Source: Kaistella chaponensis
GTDB taxonomy: Bacteria > Bacteroidota > Bacteroidia > Flavobacteriales > Weeksellaceae
DNA: 64,000 nt
Assembly: GCF_900156725.1 (NCBI RefSeq)
Contig: NZ_FTOI01000015.1
Span: 1 to 64,000, forward strand
Direction of reading: 5' to 3'
In this document: piece by piece, positions 1-9,339 of the stretch
How positions within the stretch are numbered: position 1 is the stretch's first letter
How the letters are laid out: each line of letters starts with the position of its first letter
Translations under genes and position numbers: made by a program
Notes under the pieces: model-generated
What the model saw: the letters and a program-made list of their open reading frames with translations, nothing else
What the model was told of the DNA's origin: nothing
The model's database searches: none

Positions 1-21
1 GGGAGAGTAGGTCGCCGCCAG
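1..21 (+). rRNA. rrf: 5S ribosomal RNA, 3' end (partial)
   Basis: The first 21 bases (GGGAGAGTAGGTCGCCGCCAG) match the conserved 3' end of bacterial 5S rRNA. A strong intrinsic terminator follows within 10 bases. The rest of the gene, and presumably the 16S-23S genes, lie before the window. Confidence 0.85.
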
Positions 22-29
22 TTTTTTTT

Positions 30-62
30 AAAGCTCATCAATTTATTTTGATGAGCTTTTTT
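30..62 (+). terminator. rRNA operon terminator
   Basis: An 11-bp perfect stem pairs AAAGCTCATCA (30-40) with TGATGAGCTTT (49-59) around a 9-base loop and is followed by a T-run. It lies directly after the 5S end and should end the rRNA transcript. Confidence 0.85.
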
Positions 63-614
63 ATGTCCTTTATACAACAGTATAATCGGCAAAATCGAAA
101 ACCAACCATTACAATCCAATCATATGATCGCGCTGATTGTAAGCACGGAGATTTACAGCAAGAAAATTAGAGATTCTACGCTATTGGAAAGCTTTAATAT
201 TAAACAATGACTAGCTAATTGGATATTTTTTGTGCATTCTCGTTTTCAAAAATGTCGATTACGATTTTTAGATTCTTGTAATTCTTTGAAGTAAATGTTT
301 TCTACTATTACTGGCTTACTACCTATGTAAATTCATAAATCTTGTAGTGGATCTATATTTATTTTTTGAAAATGAAAAATTGATGAACTTATTCCTCACA
401 TTGGGTAAACTTTTTTTGGCAATAAGATTCACCCGAATCGGCTTTTTCATTGTGAATTCTTGAAATAGATGCCGTAATTTTCTACGCAAGCAATCATCCA
501 AAATGTCTTATTGCGGATCTTTCTTAAATAGTGCGTATAATTTTATGAAAAAGACGGGAAAATGTGATGCAAAGTTTTAGTAGTATATATCACAAAAGCT
601 TATTTTAGAAGTAA
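63..614. other. Gene-poor spacer between the rRNA operon and hutH
   Basis: About 550 bases of AT-rich sequence. A 28-codon frame (124-210, +) and a 60-codon frame (319-501, -) are open, but neither resembles a protein I recognise and neither has a clear promoter. They may be decayed remnants. I see no tRNA cloverleaf here. Confidence 0.5.
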
Positions 615-2105
615 TTATTCCACTTCAAATTTTTGCTCTCTAATCAACGCCGCAATCGCCAACATATCTTCTCCAATCAAGCGGTCTTCTTCTAATTTTG
701 CAACTTTAGTTCGGATCAATGAATAGGCCTTTTCAACAAATTTACCACATTTCGCGGGTCTTCGGAATTCTAAACCTTGAGCACCAAACATCAGTTCCAC
801 AGAAAGAATGTTTTCTAAATTTCCTAAAACCTGGTTAAATTTTCTACCCGAAATACTTCCCATCGATACGTGATCTTCCTGTCCTAAACTGGTCGGTATA
901 GAATCGGCAGAAGCCGGAAAGCAGAGGGTTTTATTTTCTGTAACCAACGCCGCAGAAGTATATTGTGGAATCATAAAGCCGGAATTTAATCCAGAGCTTT
1001 CCGTTAATAATCGTGGGAGTCCATATTTCCCTTCAAGTAATAGATAACTTCTTCGGTCAGAGATATTACCCAATTCCGCCGCTGCGAGAGTGGCGTAATC
1101 TAAAGGTAGTGCCAATAATTGTCCGTGAAAGTTTCCCCCGGAAATTGATTCTTCTGCACTAAGAACAATCGGATTATCGGTTACTGAATTTAATTCTGTT
1201 TCTGCCAAATTTTTCAAATGTTCGTAAGCATTTCTACTTGCTCCATGCACCTGCGGAACGCAACGCATGGAATATGGATCTTGTACACGGTCGCAAAATT
1301 CATGACTCTTTAAATTATCAGAATCTTTTAAAAATTTTCGCATTCGTGAAGCAACTTTTCTACTGCCATCAAAAGGACGAATATCATGAAGTTCTTTTTT
1401 AAATGGACTTGCAGAACCACGGTAAGCTTCTAAACTTATAGCCGCAGTTAAGTCTGCAAGGTTCAGTAAGTATCTAAATTTATCTAATCCTAAAATAGCA
1501 TGCGCTAAAATAAATTGAGTACCATTAATTAAACCCAAACCTTCTTTGGGACCAAGTTGTAACGGGTTTAATCCATGCTTTTTTAAGACATTTTCTGTTT
1601 CTAAAATTTCATCATTTTGCCATACTTTTCCTAATCCTAAAAGCGGTAAGACCAAGTGAGCCAATGGAGCCAAATCTCCAGAAGCGCCCACAGAACCTTG
1701 CTCCGGAACAACAGGAATGATATCTTTCTCTAACATCAAAATCAAGCGCTCGATTACTTCCAAGGAAACGCCCGAAAAACCTTTCGATAACGCGTGAATT
1801 TTTGCAATCATCATTACTCGGGAGTAATCTTTCGCAATAGGTTTTCCTACACCTACAGAATGAGAAATGATTAAATTGTATTGCAGCTGTGCAGTTTCTT
1901 CTTCCGAAATTTTTACGTCGCACAGTGGTCCAAAACCTGTATTAATTCCGTAAACGGTTCGGTCAGATGCAACGATCTTCTGAACATTGCTTTGAGATTT
2001 CAAGATTCTCTGTTTTGCCTCTTTGTTAAGTTTTGCTTCCTTGGGATGTTTTAAAATCGCCATTACATCAGTAATCGTAAAAGTATCTAGACCGTAAATT
2101 TTCAT
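615..2105 (-). CDS. hutH: Histidine ammonia-lyase
   Basis: Deaminates L-histidine to urocanate and ammonia, the first step of histidine breakdown, in the cytosol. The 496-residue length is typical of the family. Residues 141-143 are the Ala-Ser-Gly triad (context GSVGASGDLAPLAH) that cyclises into the MIO electrophile, and Tyr52 in VYGINTGFG is the expected active-site tyrosine. No hutU, hutI or hutG is adjacent, so the rest of the pathway lies elsewhere or is absent. A -7 box (TAGATTTG, 2139-2146) supports the start. A tyrosine or phenylalanine ammonia-lyase has the same motif, but the SH selectivity motif at residues 81-82 and the organism favour histidine. Confidence 0.93.
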   Translation of the reverse strand: MKIYGLDTFTITDVMAILKHPKEAKLNKEAKQRILKSQSNVQKIVASDRTVYGINTGFGPLCDVKISEEETAQLQYNLIISHSVGVGKPIAKDYSRVMMIAKIHALSKGFSGVSLEVIERLILMLEKDIIPVVPEQGSVGASGDLAPLAHLVLPLLGLGKVWQNDEILETENVLKKHGLNPLQLGPKEGLGLINGTQFILAHAILGLDKFRYLLNLADLTAAISLEAYRGSASPFKKELHDIRPFDGSRKVASRMRKFLKDSDNLKSHEFCDRVQDPYSMRCVPQVHGASRNAYEHLKNLAETELNSVTDNPIVLSAEESISGGNFHGQLLALPLDYATLAAAELGNISDRRSYLLLEGKYGLPRLLTESSGLNSGFMIPQYTSAALVTENKTLCFPASADSIPTSLGQEDHVSMGSISGRKFNQVLGNLENILSVELMFGAQGLEFRRPAKCGKFVEKAYSLIRTKVAKLEEDRLIGEDMLAIAALIREQKFEVE

Positions 2106-2138
2106 TAATTAGATTTTGCCTAAAAATACGTCTTTTTG

Positions 2139-2146
2139 CAAATCTA
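2139..2146 (-). promoter_or_regulatory. -7 box (TAGATTTG) of hutH
   Basis: Matches the Bacteroidota -7 consensus TAnnTTTG on the minus strand, 33 bases before the hutH ATG. Confidence 0.55.
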
Positions 2147-2298
2147 GGGAAATAGAATATCGCCTTTTTTATTTGCTGATAAATGTCATTGATCCATACC
2201 TTTTATCTAAATTACTATTGTACGCATAATTAAATATTTAATTCTAATTTTGAACAGTATTTAAATATATCTGTATATAAAATAGATTATAGAAAAAT

Positions 2299-4113
2299 AT
2301 GAGTAATAAGAAGTCCATGCACAGTTTTCATATTCCCGTAATGGGATTGGCTTATACGATCGACAGTCCGATTCGTGTTGCACAATACGGAATTTCGTCG
2401 GTTATCTCAATTATCGATGATGAAATTATTGAGAAAATGAACCGTCTTTATCATCAAAGAAATAATTTTTCCTACACAGAAATTTCCAATAAAGTTGAAG
2501 ATTACCGCGCCAAAAGAATTACAGCTTACCTTGATATGGTCCATGAAGTAGTTCATCAAAAATTTATCACTTTCAAACAGGAATTAAGTAAAAGCAAAGA
2601 AGCGCTTCAGCAATTTATTGATATGTTGCCGAATCAGTCGGATATCAAAAAAGGATTGGAAAGCTTTTCTGAACAGAAAGAAAATTTCACCGAAAATGTA
2701 TTGAAATTTCTGGAAAATCATCTTTCACCCGGAAGTATTGATGTAAATGTAATGACCAAAGTAGACAAAGATAATTTCGTAAACGGTACGCAGTTACCCG
2801 TTATTTATAATGATGCCCATGTTTCATTAAGAGGATTTGCGAACAGCAAATTGTCGTCCTCGATTGTGCTTTCTGCCGGAATGAACCCAAGATTATATAG
2901 TTATTTTGAATCGTTTCCTGATTTTTTTCCAAATGAAAAAGGAGAATTAAAAAAGAAAATTATTTTGAAAGTGAGTGATTTTCGATCTGCCATGATTCAA
3001 GGGAATTTTTTCGCAAAGAAGGGACTTTGGGTCTCTGAATACCGTGTAGAATCAGGTTTGAATTGTGGTGGTCATGCCTTCGCAACCGATGGATTATTGT
3101 TGGGACCGATTATGGAGGAATTCAAACAAAAGAAAAATGATCTCATCGCTTCATCTCATGAATTAATGGTGAATGCTTTAACACAAAAAGAACTTCCTGT
3201 TCCAAAACAACCATTGGAAATGAAAATAACCGTTCAAGGTGGCGTAGGAACTGCCGAAGAACATGAGTTTCTATTAGAAAACTATCAAGTAGACAGTATT
3301 GGATGGGGTTCTCCTTTTTTGTTGGTACCTGAAGCAACTTCTGTAGATAAAGAAACCCGAGATTTGTTATCAAAATCGAAAGAAGATGATTTTTATTTAA
3401 GCACTATTTCTCCGCTAGGAATTCCCTTCAATACTGTTAAAGGAAGCACCAATGAGTTCTTAAAACAAGAAAAAATTAATAAGCAAAAAGCCGGAAGTTC
3501 TTGTCCGAAAAAGTATTTGGCTTTGAGTAAAGAATTTGGACCCGAAGGAATCTGTACCGCTTCCCGGAAATATCAAACGGTTCAATTGAATCTTTTGGAG
3601 GGTGAAAAAGAGGAAATTTCTCTGAAAGAATACGATAAAAGAAAATCAAAAATCACCGAAAAATCCTGTCTTTGCGTGGGATTGGTTAATTCATCTTATC
3701 TGGAAAGTGAAATTCCCATCAAAGGGGAAAAACAAGGAGTCGTAGTTTGTCCGGGACCTAATTTGGCTTATTTCGACAAAGAAGTTTCGCTTTCTGATAT
3801 GGTGAAACATATTTACGGAAACGAAAATATAATGCAGGAAACAGACCGTCCAAACATCTTTGTAAAAGAATTGAAAATGTATGTGGATTATCTGAAAAAC
3901 GAGATCGACGAATTCTCCGAAAGTTTCACCAATGCGCAGACTAAAAAATGGAAAACCTTTAAAACCAATTTACTCGAAGGCGTTTCCTACTACGAGAAAG
4001 TATTTGCGGAGACTGCTTTTTTCAAGAGTAATCTGGAAGCGGTTAAACTACAGTTAGCCAATTATAAAAGTAAAATTGCAGCGCTAGAAATTCCTGAAAA
4101 TCGTAAAGCATAA
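2299..4113 (+). CDS. Conserved protein of unknown function, possible FMN-type TIM-barrel enzyme with a cysteine cluster
   Basis: I do not recognise this 604-residue protein with confidence. It has no signal peptide or membrane segment, so it should be cytosolic. NCGGHAF (255-261) and GGVGTAEEH (about 314-322) resemble the flavin/phosphate-binding loops of nitronate monooxygenase-like and related FMN TIM barrels. The C-terminal third holds five cysteines (402, 419, 457, 459, 484), each in a Gly/Pro/Ser-rich context, that could bind an iron-sulfur cluster or other metal. The last 100 residues look helical. It stands alone, divergent from hutH. The fold assignment is inference. A radical or redox enzyme is plausible but not shown. 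Confidence 0.6.
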   Translation: MSNKKSMHSFHIPVMGLAYTIDSPIRVAQYGISSVISIIDDEIIEKMNRLYHQRNNFSYTEISNKVEDYRAKRITAYLDMVHEVVHQKFITFKQELSKSKEALQQFIDMLPNQSDIKKGLESFSEQKENFTENVLKFLENHLSPGSIDVNVMTKVDKDNFVNGTQLPVIYNDAHVSLRGFANSKLSSSIVLSAGMNPRLYSYFESFPDFFPNEKGELKKKIILKVSDFRSAMIQGNFFAKKGLWVSEYRVESGLNCGGHAFATDGLLLGPIMEEFKQKKNDLIASSHELMVNALTQKELPVPKQPLEMKITVQGGVGTAEEHEFLLENYQVDSIGWGSPFLLVPEATSVDKETRDLLSKSKEDDFYLSTISPLGIPFNTVKGSTNEFLKQEKINKQKAGSSCPKKYLALSKEFGPEGICTASRKYQTVQLNLLEGEKEEISLKEYDKRKSKITEKSCLCVGLVNSSYLESEIPIKGEKQGVVVCPGPNLAYFDKEVSLSDMVKHIYGNENIMQETDRPNIFVKELKMYVDYLKNEIDEFSESFTNAQTKKWKTFKTNLLEGVSYYEKVFAETAFFKSNLEAVKLQLANYKSKIAALEIPENRKA

Positions 4114-4201
4114 AATTTTTTAAATATTTTTTTAAACCAGTTTGCCTTTTTTAGTCAAGCTGGTTTTGTTTGTAACCGCACTTTTTTACAAAGCAAATCG
4201 C

Positions 4202-4209
4202 TATTTTTG
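4202..4209 (+). promoter_or_regulatory. -7 box (TATTTTTG) of uvrC
   Basis: TAnnTTTG match ending exactly four bases before the ATG at 4214. The predicted transcript would begin at or beside the start codon, which also argues against the longer reading frame opening at 4142. Confidence 0.5.
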
Positions 4210-4213
4210 TATG

Positions 4214-6010
4214 ATGAATGCTGATCTTGATCTTCAACTAAAAACTTTGCCGTCTCATCCTGGAGTTTATCGCTATTACGATAAAAATGAAAATTTGCTG
4301 TATGTAGGCAAAGCGAAGAATTTAAAAAAAAGGGTTCTTTCCTATTTTAATAAAAATCAGCCTGGTTATCGGACCAGAATTATGGTTGCGAAAATTTTCC
4401 GCCTCGAAACCACCGTTGTAAACAGCGAATATGATGCACTTTTATTGGAGAATAATCTCATTAAAGAACATCAACCGTTTTACAATGTGATGCTCAAAGA
4501 TGACAAAACCTATCCCTGGATTTGCATTAAAAATGAAGATTTCCCGCGTATTTTTTTGACTCGGAATAAAATCAAAGACGGCTCTGAATATTTTGGTCCT
4601 TACGCAAAAGTTCGTCCTGCAAAGGTTTTGCTAGACACGATCAAACACCTTTACAAAATCCGAACCTGTAACCTGAATCTTTCGCCAAAAAAAATCGATG
4701 AAGGGAAATACAAAGTTTGTCTGGAATATCACATCAAAAATTGCGAAGGTCCGTGTGAAATGCTGGAAATGAAAGCGCATTACGACAAAAAAATCGAAGC
4801 AATTCGTGGAATTATTAAAGGTGATTTCCGTACTTCAAAAGAGTATTTAACCAATCAAATGATGACTTATGCGGAGAATTTAGAATTCGAAAACGCACAG
4901 ATGGTCAAAGAAAGAATCGATCTGCTCGAAAATTACCAACACAAACATACGGTGGTAAATCCGAGTATTGATGATGTTGATGTTTTTGGAATGACGAGTG
5001 ATGAAACCGCGGCTTATATTAATTATTTCAAAATTCAGAACGGAAATATTATCCAAAGTTTTACCACAGAAATCAAGAAAATTCTGGAAGAAACGGATGA
5101 AGATATTTTGGAAGAAGCGATGATTGAAATCCGACAGAAATTTGATTCTGATTCCAAAGAAATCTTAATTCCTTTTCATTTATCGTTAGAAATTCCGAAT
5201 GTAAAATTAATTGTGCCGAAAGTAGGCGATAAAAAGAGAATCGTAGAACTCTCTGAGAAAAACGCCAAAGAATACCGCATTGAGAAATTAAAAGCGGTAC
5301 AAATTGTAGATCCTGAAAGACACACGAACCGGATTATGGCCGAAATGCAAAAACTTCTGCACATGCCTACAGAACCGCGTCATATCGAAGGTTTCGACAA
5401 CTCGAACATTCAGGGAACCAATCCAGTTTCGGCTTGTGTTGTTTTTAAAGACGGAAAACCGAGTAAAGCAGATTACCGAATTTTTCATCCGAAAACAGTC
5501 GTCGGTCCCGATGATTATAAAACCATGGAAGAAGTAATTTATCGCCGCTACAAAAGAATGTTGGATGAAGCTGAAGCGCTTCCACAATTGATTTTGATCG
5601 ATGGTGGAAAAGGACAACTTTCCTCTGCGGTAAAAAGTTTGAAATTACTTGGACTGTATGGAAAAATCACCATCATCGGGATTGCAAAACGCCTCGAAGA
5701 AATTTATTTTCCGGAAGATTCTATTCCACTTTATTTGGATAAAAAGTCGGAAACACTGAAAATTTTGCAGCGTGTTCGCGATGAATCGCATCGTTTTGGC
5801 GTGAAGCATCATCGAACCAGGCGTAAAAACTCGACCATCAAATCTGAACTCGAAGAAATTCCGGGCATTGGTGAAAAAGCGATCGAACTTTTGCTTTCTA
5901 AACTAAAATCGGTAAAAAGAGTGAAAGAATCTTCCCGCGAAACTTTAGAGGAAATTTTAGGGAAAAACCGCGGCGGTTTGGTTTGGGAGTATTTTAATGA
6001 TTTAACTTAA
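4214..6010 (+). CDS. uvrC: Excinuclease ABC subunit C
   Basis: Makes the 3' and 5' incisions in UvrABC nucleotide excision repair. With the start at 4214 the protein has 598 residues, the normal size. The N-terminal GIY-YIG nuclease shows GVY at 17-19 and YVGKAKNLKKR at 30-40. A UVR motif (LEFENAQMVKERID) lies near 230, then the RNase H-like second nuclease domain, then a C-terminal helix-hairpin-helix (EIPGIGEKAIELLL). The frame is open back to 4142, but the extra 24 residues are hydrophobic and unlike UvrC, and the -7 box sits inside them. ATG 4211 is the alternative start. The 3' end overlaps the convergent gene by four bases. Confidence 0.95.
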   Translation: MNADLDLQLKTLPSHPGVYRYYDKNENLLYVGKAKNLKKRVLSYFNKNQPGYRTRIMVAKIFRLETTVVNSEYDALLLENNLIKEHQPFYNVMLKDDKTYPWICIKNEDFPRIFLTRNKIKDGSEYFGPYAKVRPAKVLLDTIKHLYKIRTCNLNLSPKKIDEGKYKVCLEYHIKNCEGPCEMLEMKAHYDKKIEAIRGIIKGDFRTSKEYLTNQMMTYAENLEFENAQMVKERIDLLENYQHKHTVVNPSIDDVDVFGMTSDETAAYINYFKIQNGNIIQSFTTEIKKILEETDEDILEEAMIEIRQKFDSDSKEILIPFHLSLEIPNVKLIVPKVGDKKRIVELSEKNAKEYRIEKLKAVQIVDPERHTNRIMAEMQKLLHMPTEPRHIEGFDNSNIQGTNPVSACVVFKDGKPSKADYRIFHPKTVVGPDDYKTMEEVIYRRYKRMLDEAEALPQLILIDGGKGQLSSAVKSLKLLGLYGKITIIGIAKRLEEIYFPEDSIPLYLDKKSETLKILQRVRDESHRFGVKHHRTRRKNSTIKSELEEIPGIGEKAIELLLSKLKSVKRVKESSRETLEEILGKNRGGLVWEYFNDLT

Positions 6011-6354
6011 TCAGCAAACCATTCGGTTACTCCCGTAAATATTGATAAAAATGCAATGAGGAAACAAATAGCACTTATTAGTAGATGTTTCCATATTGTT
6101 TTCTTTAGATAAATCAGCCAGTAAATAAGGACTAATGGAATCCAGATCAATAATGAAACAAACCAGATATTTAAAAAAGTCAAAATTATTGGTTGATAGA
6201 TTTCATATACCTCTATTTCCTTAGGATCTGGTTGAGAATAAGTAGGAAAGAAACCTAATTGGATCGCAGAATGAAAATAAAATGTAAATAACGAAACTAC
6301 ATATAATACTGGGGAAACTGCAAATAAATAGAAGGTGATCTTCCAGTTTTTCAT
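6007..6354 (-). CDS. Small integral membrane protein of unknown function
   Basis: A 115-residue protein that I do not recognise. It has three hydrophobic segments, at about 7-30, 55-82 and 88-108, with a short acidic/polar linker (YSQPDPKEIEVYE) between the first two. Inner-membrane location is inferred. It runs towards uvrC, and the two coding ends overlap by four bases. No conserved catalytic motif is visible. Confidence 0.6.
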   Translation of the reverse strand: MKNWKITFYLFAVSPVLYVVSLFTFYFHSAIQLGFFPTYSQPDPKEIEVYEIYQPIILTFLNIWFVSLLIWIPLVLIYWLIYLKKTIWKHLLISAICFLIAFLSIFTGVTEWFAD

Positions 6355-6395
6355 ACAATTATTCTACGGTAATTCTATTGAATTTTCAAAATATT

Positions 6396-7172
6396 TTATT
6401 TCATTTCAAAAACTTCTGTTCGCAAACTTCCATCAGAATTCGTCTTTTCGATCACGATTTTACCGTCTTCCAAATAACCTAAAGTAGTTGTTCCATCGCT
6501 GAGTTGAACACGATAGGTGTCTTTTTTCGTAGAAGGTTTGAAAATTCCGTAAGGAGCAGAACTGTTCGGATCCGCCAAAATAAATTCACCATTTGAAAGA
6601 AGAATCTTATTCAGACTTAGACTTCCATTGTGGTAAATTTCTGCTTTATTGTTTGGTTTAAAAGCTGCTTTATCTGAATGTATTGCCGAAACTTCTTGCT
6701 TGGGTTTGTTTTCTTCTGCTTTAATCTGATTTTCTGCAATTTGTGATTCTTTTTGCAATGCAGCTGCATTTTTTACAGGATTCGACAGTGGAATATTCAT
6801 CATGGCATTTTTCAGCGCATCTTGCATTCCTTCTTCGATATCTTTCGAGCGTGATTTACCATCTAATATTGCGAGGCTTTTATTATAGCAGTCTTTGAAC
6901 TCTATTTGAACTTTGTTGGTCAACATATTGCCGGTGTCAGAAATTTCGGCTTTTAAATATTCACACAAGTTTTTACTTTCGGGTGAATTTTCATTAATTA
7001 CGATGAATTTTTTAGCTTGAAGTTGCGCACTCAAGAGCTTATCAAGATCATACCGGTTCGCTTTCGAATTTGCAAAGGTATCCGGAATCAAAATGTAATG
7101 ATAATCCGAAATTTGTTGCCCATACAAAACGGAAACCAAAAGCACAGATGAAATCTGAAGGAATTTTTTCAT
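6396..7172 (-). CDS. Secreted protein of unknown function
   Basis: A 258-residue protein opening with a clear signal peptide (MKKFLQISSVLLVSVLYGQ). The frame is open further upstream to 7259, but those 29 residues precede the signal peptide and overlap the upstream gene, so the ATG at 7172 is preferred. The N-terminal half (HYILIPDTFANSKANRYDL) resembles small envelope lipoprotein-like domains. A Lys/Glu/Gln-rich linker at about 135-175 leads to a C-terminal beta-rich repeat (GTTTLGYLEDGKIVIEK). It is the last gene of the group with the PorV/PorQ-like barrel, 70 bases downstream of it, suggesting an envelope role. Confidence 0.65.
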   Translation of the reverse strand: MKKFLQISSVLLVSVLYGQQISDYHYILIPDTFANSKANRYDLDKLLSAQLQAKKFIVINENSPESKNLCEYLKAEISDTGNMLTNKVQIEFKDCYNKSLAILDGKSRSKDIEEGMQDALKNAMMNIPLSNPVKNAAALQKESQIAENQIKAEENKPKQEVSAIHSDKAAFKPNNKAEIYHNGSLSLNKILLSNGEFILADPNSSAPYGIFKPSTKKDTYRVQLSDGTTTLGYLEDGKIVIEKTNSDGSLRTEVFEMK

Positions 7173-7242
7173 GAAATTAATTTGAATTAAAGATACCGGT
7201 TTTTGCTTTACGAGAACGAAATTTATCGCATCACCGCAAACA

Positions 7243-8325
7243 TTAGTTTCTGAAATCACCCATATCCAATTTCAAAGAAAAGAAATTAGAGTAAAAATTA
7301 GAGCCGCCGACTCCGGAATTGGTGATGGCATAATCTAACGTTAAACCTTGATATTTGATGCCGATTCCAGCGCTCGGTTGAAAGGAAATTTTTCTTTTTA
7401 AATCTTCAATATCGGTAATGGTTTGAAATCTGTTTACGCCAACTCTCACAAAAATCATATCCTGAAATTTGAGTTCTGCTCCTGCATAAGGCGTGATGCT
7501 CGCAAAACTCGTTGAAATCAAAGCCGCCGTTTTCGCAAAGTCGATATTCACTCCCGCTTCTGGTAATAATTCTAGATCACGGTTGATCTCATAATTTTTA
7601 CTCATACCGATATTCAGTTTAGGCATTGTAATTTCCAGTTTGTCTTTCGGCGCTGGATTAAATTCTTCACCGTTCACTACTGCAGAAAGTTCGGCTTGAT
7701 TCACTGTCCAAAAATTCACTGTTGTTGTTGCATCGCGCAACATGGCTCCGTAACTCCAACCTGTATCTGTTTTATATAAAACCCCTACATCAAAACCGAA
7801 ACCATAACCGCTTGCAAATTTCCCTACATTTCTATAAACCAATTTAGCATTAACACCGACTGCAAGACGCTGATCGCCTCCTGGACGAAACGCGTACGAA
7901 AGCAAAGCGGCGTAATCTGACTGGGAAAAACTCGTGACTTTATCGTAATCGATATTTCCTTCTGCATCGATGAGCTGCGTTGTATTTAAAATATTATCAA
8001 CCCCAAGTCGAACTACTGAAATGCCAAAGACGCCCCCATTATTATCCAGTGATTTTGCGTAAGAAATGTAGTCGTATTTGGCAATCGATTCGAAATATTC
8101 AGCGTGCATTGCAGCACCTTGCCAATCGCGCTCGATGCCGATTAATCCTGCTGGATTCCACATTGGAGCATACACATCATTTTGATTTGAAATAACTGCA
8201 CCGCCCATCGCTAAACCTCTTGCGCCGGCTCCGATATTCAGGAATTCATTCGAATATTTTCGGACGATTTGCGCCTCAGAAAAAATTCCGTAAAAAATAA
8301 AAAGGGTAAAGAATATTTTTTTCAT
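7243..8325 (-). CDS. PorV/PorQ-family outer-membrane beta-barrel protein
   Basis: A 360-residue outer-membrane barrel with signal peptide MKKIFFTLFIFYGIFSEAQ. The N-terminal motif GAGARGLAMGGAVISNQNDV followed by WNPAGL is characteristic of the PorV/PorQ/UPF0164 group, distant relatives of FadL. PorV itself is the T9SS shuttle that holds cargo sorting domains. Alternating hydrophobic strands continue to the C-terminus. The ATG at 8325 overlaps the stop of the upstream EamA gene (TGATG), giving translational coupling. Whether this is a T9SS part or a general porin-like paralogue cannot be decided from sequence alone. Confidence 0.8.
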   Translation of the reverse strand: MKKIFFTLFIFYGIFSEAQIVRKYSNEFLNIGAGARGLAMGGAVISNQNDVYAPMWNPAGLIGIERDWQGAAMHAEYFESIAKYDYISYAKSLDNNGGVFGISVVRLGVDNILNTTQLIDAEGNIDYDKVTSFSQSDYAALLSYAFRPGGDQRLAVGVNAKLVYRNVGKFASGYGFGFDVGVLYKTDTGWSYGAMLRDATTTVNFWTVNQAELSAVVNGEEFNPAPKDKLEITMPKLNIGMSKNYEINRDLELLPEAGVNIDFAKTAALISTSFASITPYAGAELKFQDMIFVRVGVNRFQTITDIEDLKRKISFQPSAGIGIKYQGLTLDYAITNSGVGGSNFYSNFFSLKLDMGDFRN

Positions 8326-9212
8326 CAAAATTCTGCTTTTTTTGCCATTTTTCTGGACTTGATAATTCCGTTCGCGATAATTGCGAGAATCATAACCAAC
8401 GATGCACCATAAAAAACAGGACTCATTTGTTCTGAATCTCCAAAGATAAAATAAGCAAGAATAATCCCATAAACGGGTTCCAGATTTACCGTTAGAATCA
8501 AGGTAAAAGGCGAAATGTATTTCATGAGTTTTACCGATTCCAACATTGGGAAAGCTGTAAAAAAACTTGCCAATAATAAAACTAACGCTAAATCACGATA
8601 ACTTATTTCATTCACTTGCGAAATTTGTCCGGTTAACAAATAAAATAAACTTAGAATAAGAAAGCCTGAAAATATTTCATAGAAAATAATGTTCCCAGAA
8701 CTTGTTTTTCCGAAAATTTTCCCATTGAAAACTGAAAATACAGTTCCGAAAAGTGCGGTTAAAATGCCGTAAAATATGCCTTCCTTGTAATTGAATTCCG
8801 TTTTGAAAATCAATGCCATGCAAATTACAATTACAATCCCCATGATAACTTCGGACAGGTCAACTTTCCGCCTAAAAATAACAGGTTCCAAAATTGCCGC
8901 AAATAGAGTAGAAAGCGAAAGACAACTCAACGCAATGGAAACATTGGAAACTTTTATAGAATAAAAAAAACAAAACCAATGCGCAGCCATAAATCCACCA
9001 ATTACAACCAATTGAATGAGAAGTTTTTTCGGTACATGCAAACTTTCTTTTTTGAAAAACCGGATGAAAATATACAGAAAAACGGAAGCAAAAGCCATTC
9101 GGTAAAAAACCAAAATGTGTGCGTTGGCATGAATCAGTTTTCCTAAAATTGCGGTAAATCCCCACAAAAAAACGATAAGGTGCAATCGGAAAAGTGCGGA
9201 ATTTTTAAACAC
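8325..9212 (-). CDS. EamA/DMT-family transporter
   Basis: A 295-residue inner-membrane protein with about ten hydrophobic helices arranged as two EamA repeats (about 8-130 and 150-285), as in drug/metabolite exporters. The substrate is unknown. The start codon is GTG (9212); no in-frame ATG lies close enough to keep the first helix intact. A -7 box (TAGATTTG, 9241-9248) precedes it. It is probably the first gene of a three-gene minus-strand operon running to 6396. Confidence 0.85.
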   Translation of the reverse strand: MFKNSALFRLHLIVFLWGFTAILGKLIHANAHILVFYRMAFASVFLYIFIRFFKKESLHVPKKLLIQLVVIGGFMAAHWFCFFYSIKVSNVSIALSCLSLSTLFAAILEPVIFRRKVDLSEVIMGIVIVICMALIFKTEFNYKEGIFYGILTALFGTVFSVFNGKIFGKTSSGNIIFYEIFSGFLILSLFYLLTGQISQVNEISYRDLALVLLLASFFTAFPMLESVKLMKYISPFTLILTVNLEPVYGIILAYFIFGDSEQMSPVFYGASLVMILAIIANGIIKSRKMAKKAEF

Positions 9213-9240
9213 AATGATCTATATTTTTTTTAAACTTCTG

Positions 9241-9248
9241 CAAATCTA
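9241..9248 (-). promoter_or_regulatory. -7 box (TAGATTTG) of the EamA-barrel operon
   Basis: TAnnTTTG match on the minus strand, 28 bases before the GTG start of the EamA gene. Confidence 0.5.
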
Positions 9249-9301
9249 CAAATCCCTTTTAAATTTTAGGTTAAAGATGACGGTGATTTCCAATGAAATT
9301 A

Positions 9302-9339
9302 CAAAGACCCCAAAAATCTTTAAAATTTGTGGGGTCTTC
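9302..9339. other. Isolated hairpin in the divergent spacer 9213-9565
   Basis: AAGACCCC (near 9304) pairs with GGGGTCTT (near 9338), the stem continuing with one mismatch. It lies between two divergent genes, so it ends neither of them. The 353-base spacer otherwise shows only AT-rich sequence. A 63-codon minus-strand frame (9375-9566) ends before the hairpin but has a TTG start and low-complexity composition. Confidence 0.5.

Noticed and set aside
124-210. 28-codon plus-strand frame (begins MIALIVSTEIY)
   Set aside because: Too short and without supporting signals; at most a fragment of a decayed gene.
319-501. 60-codon minus-strand frame after the rRNA operon
   Set aside because: No recognisable family, no promoter box, composition like the non-coding surroundings.
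2299-4113. Firm annotation as nitronate monooxygenase
   Set aside because: Only two short loops resemble that family, and length and the cysteine-rich end do not fit.
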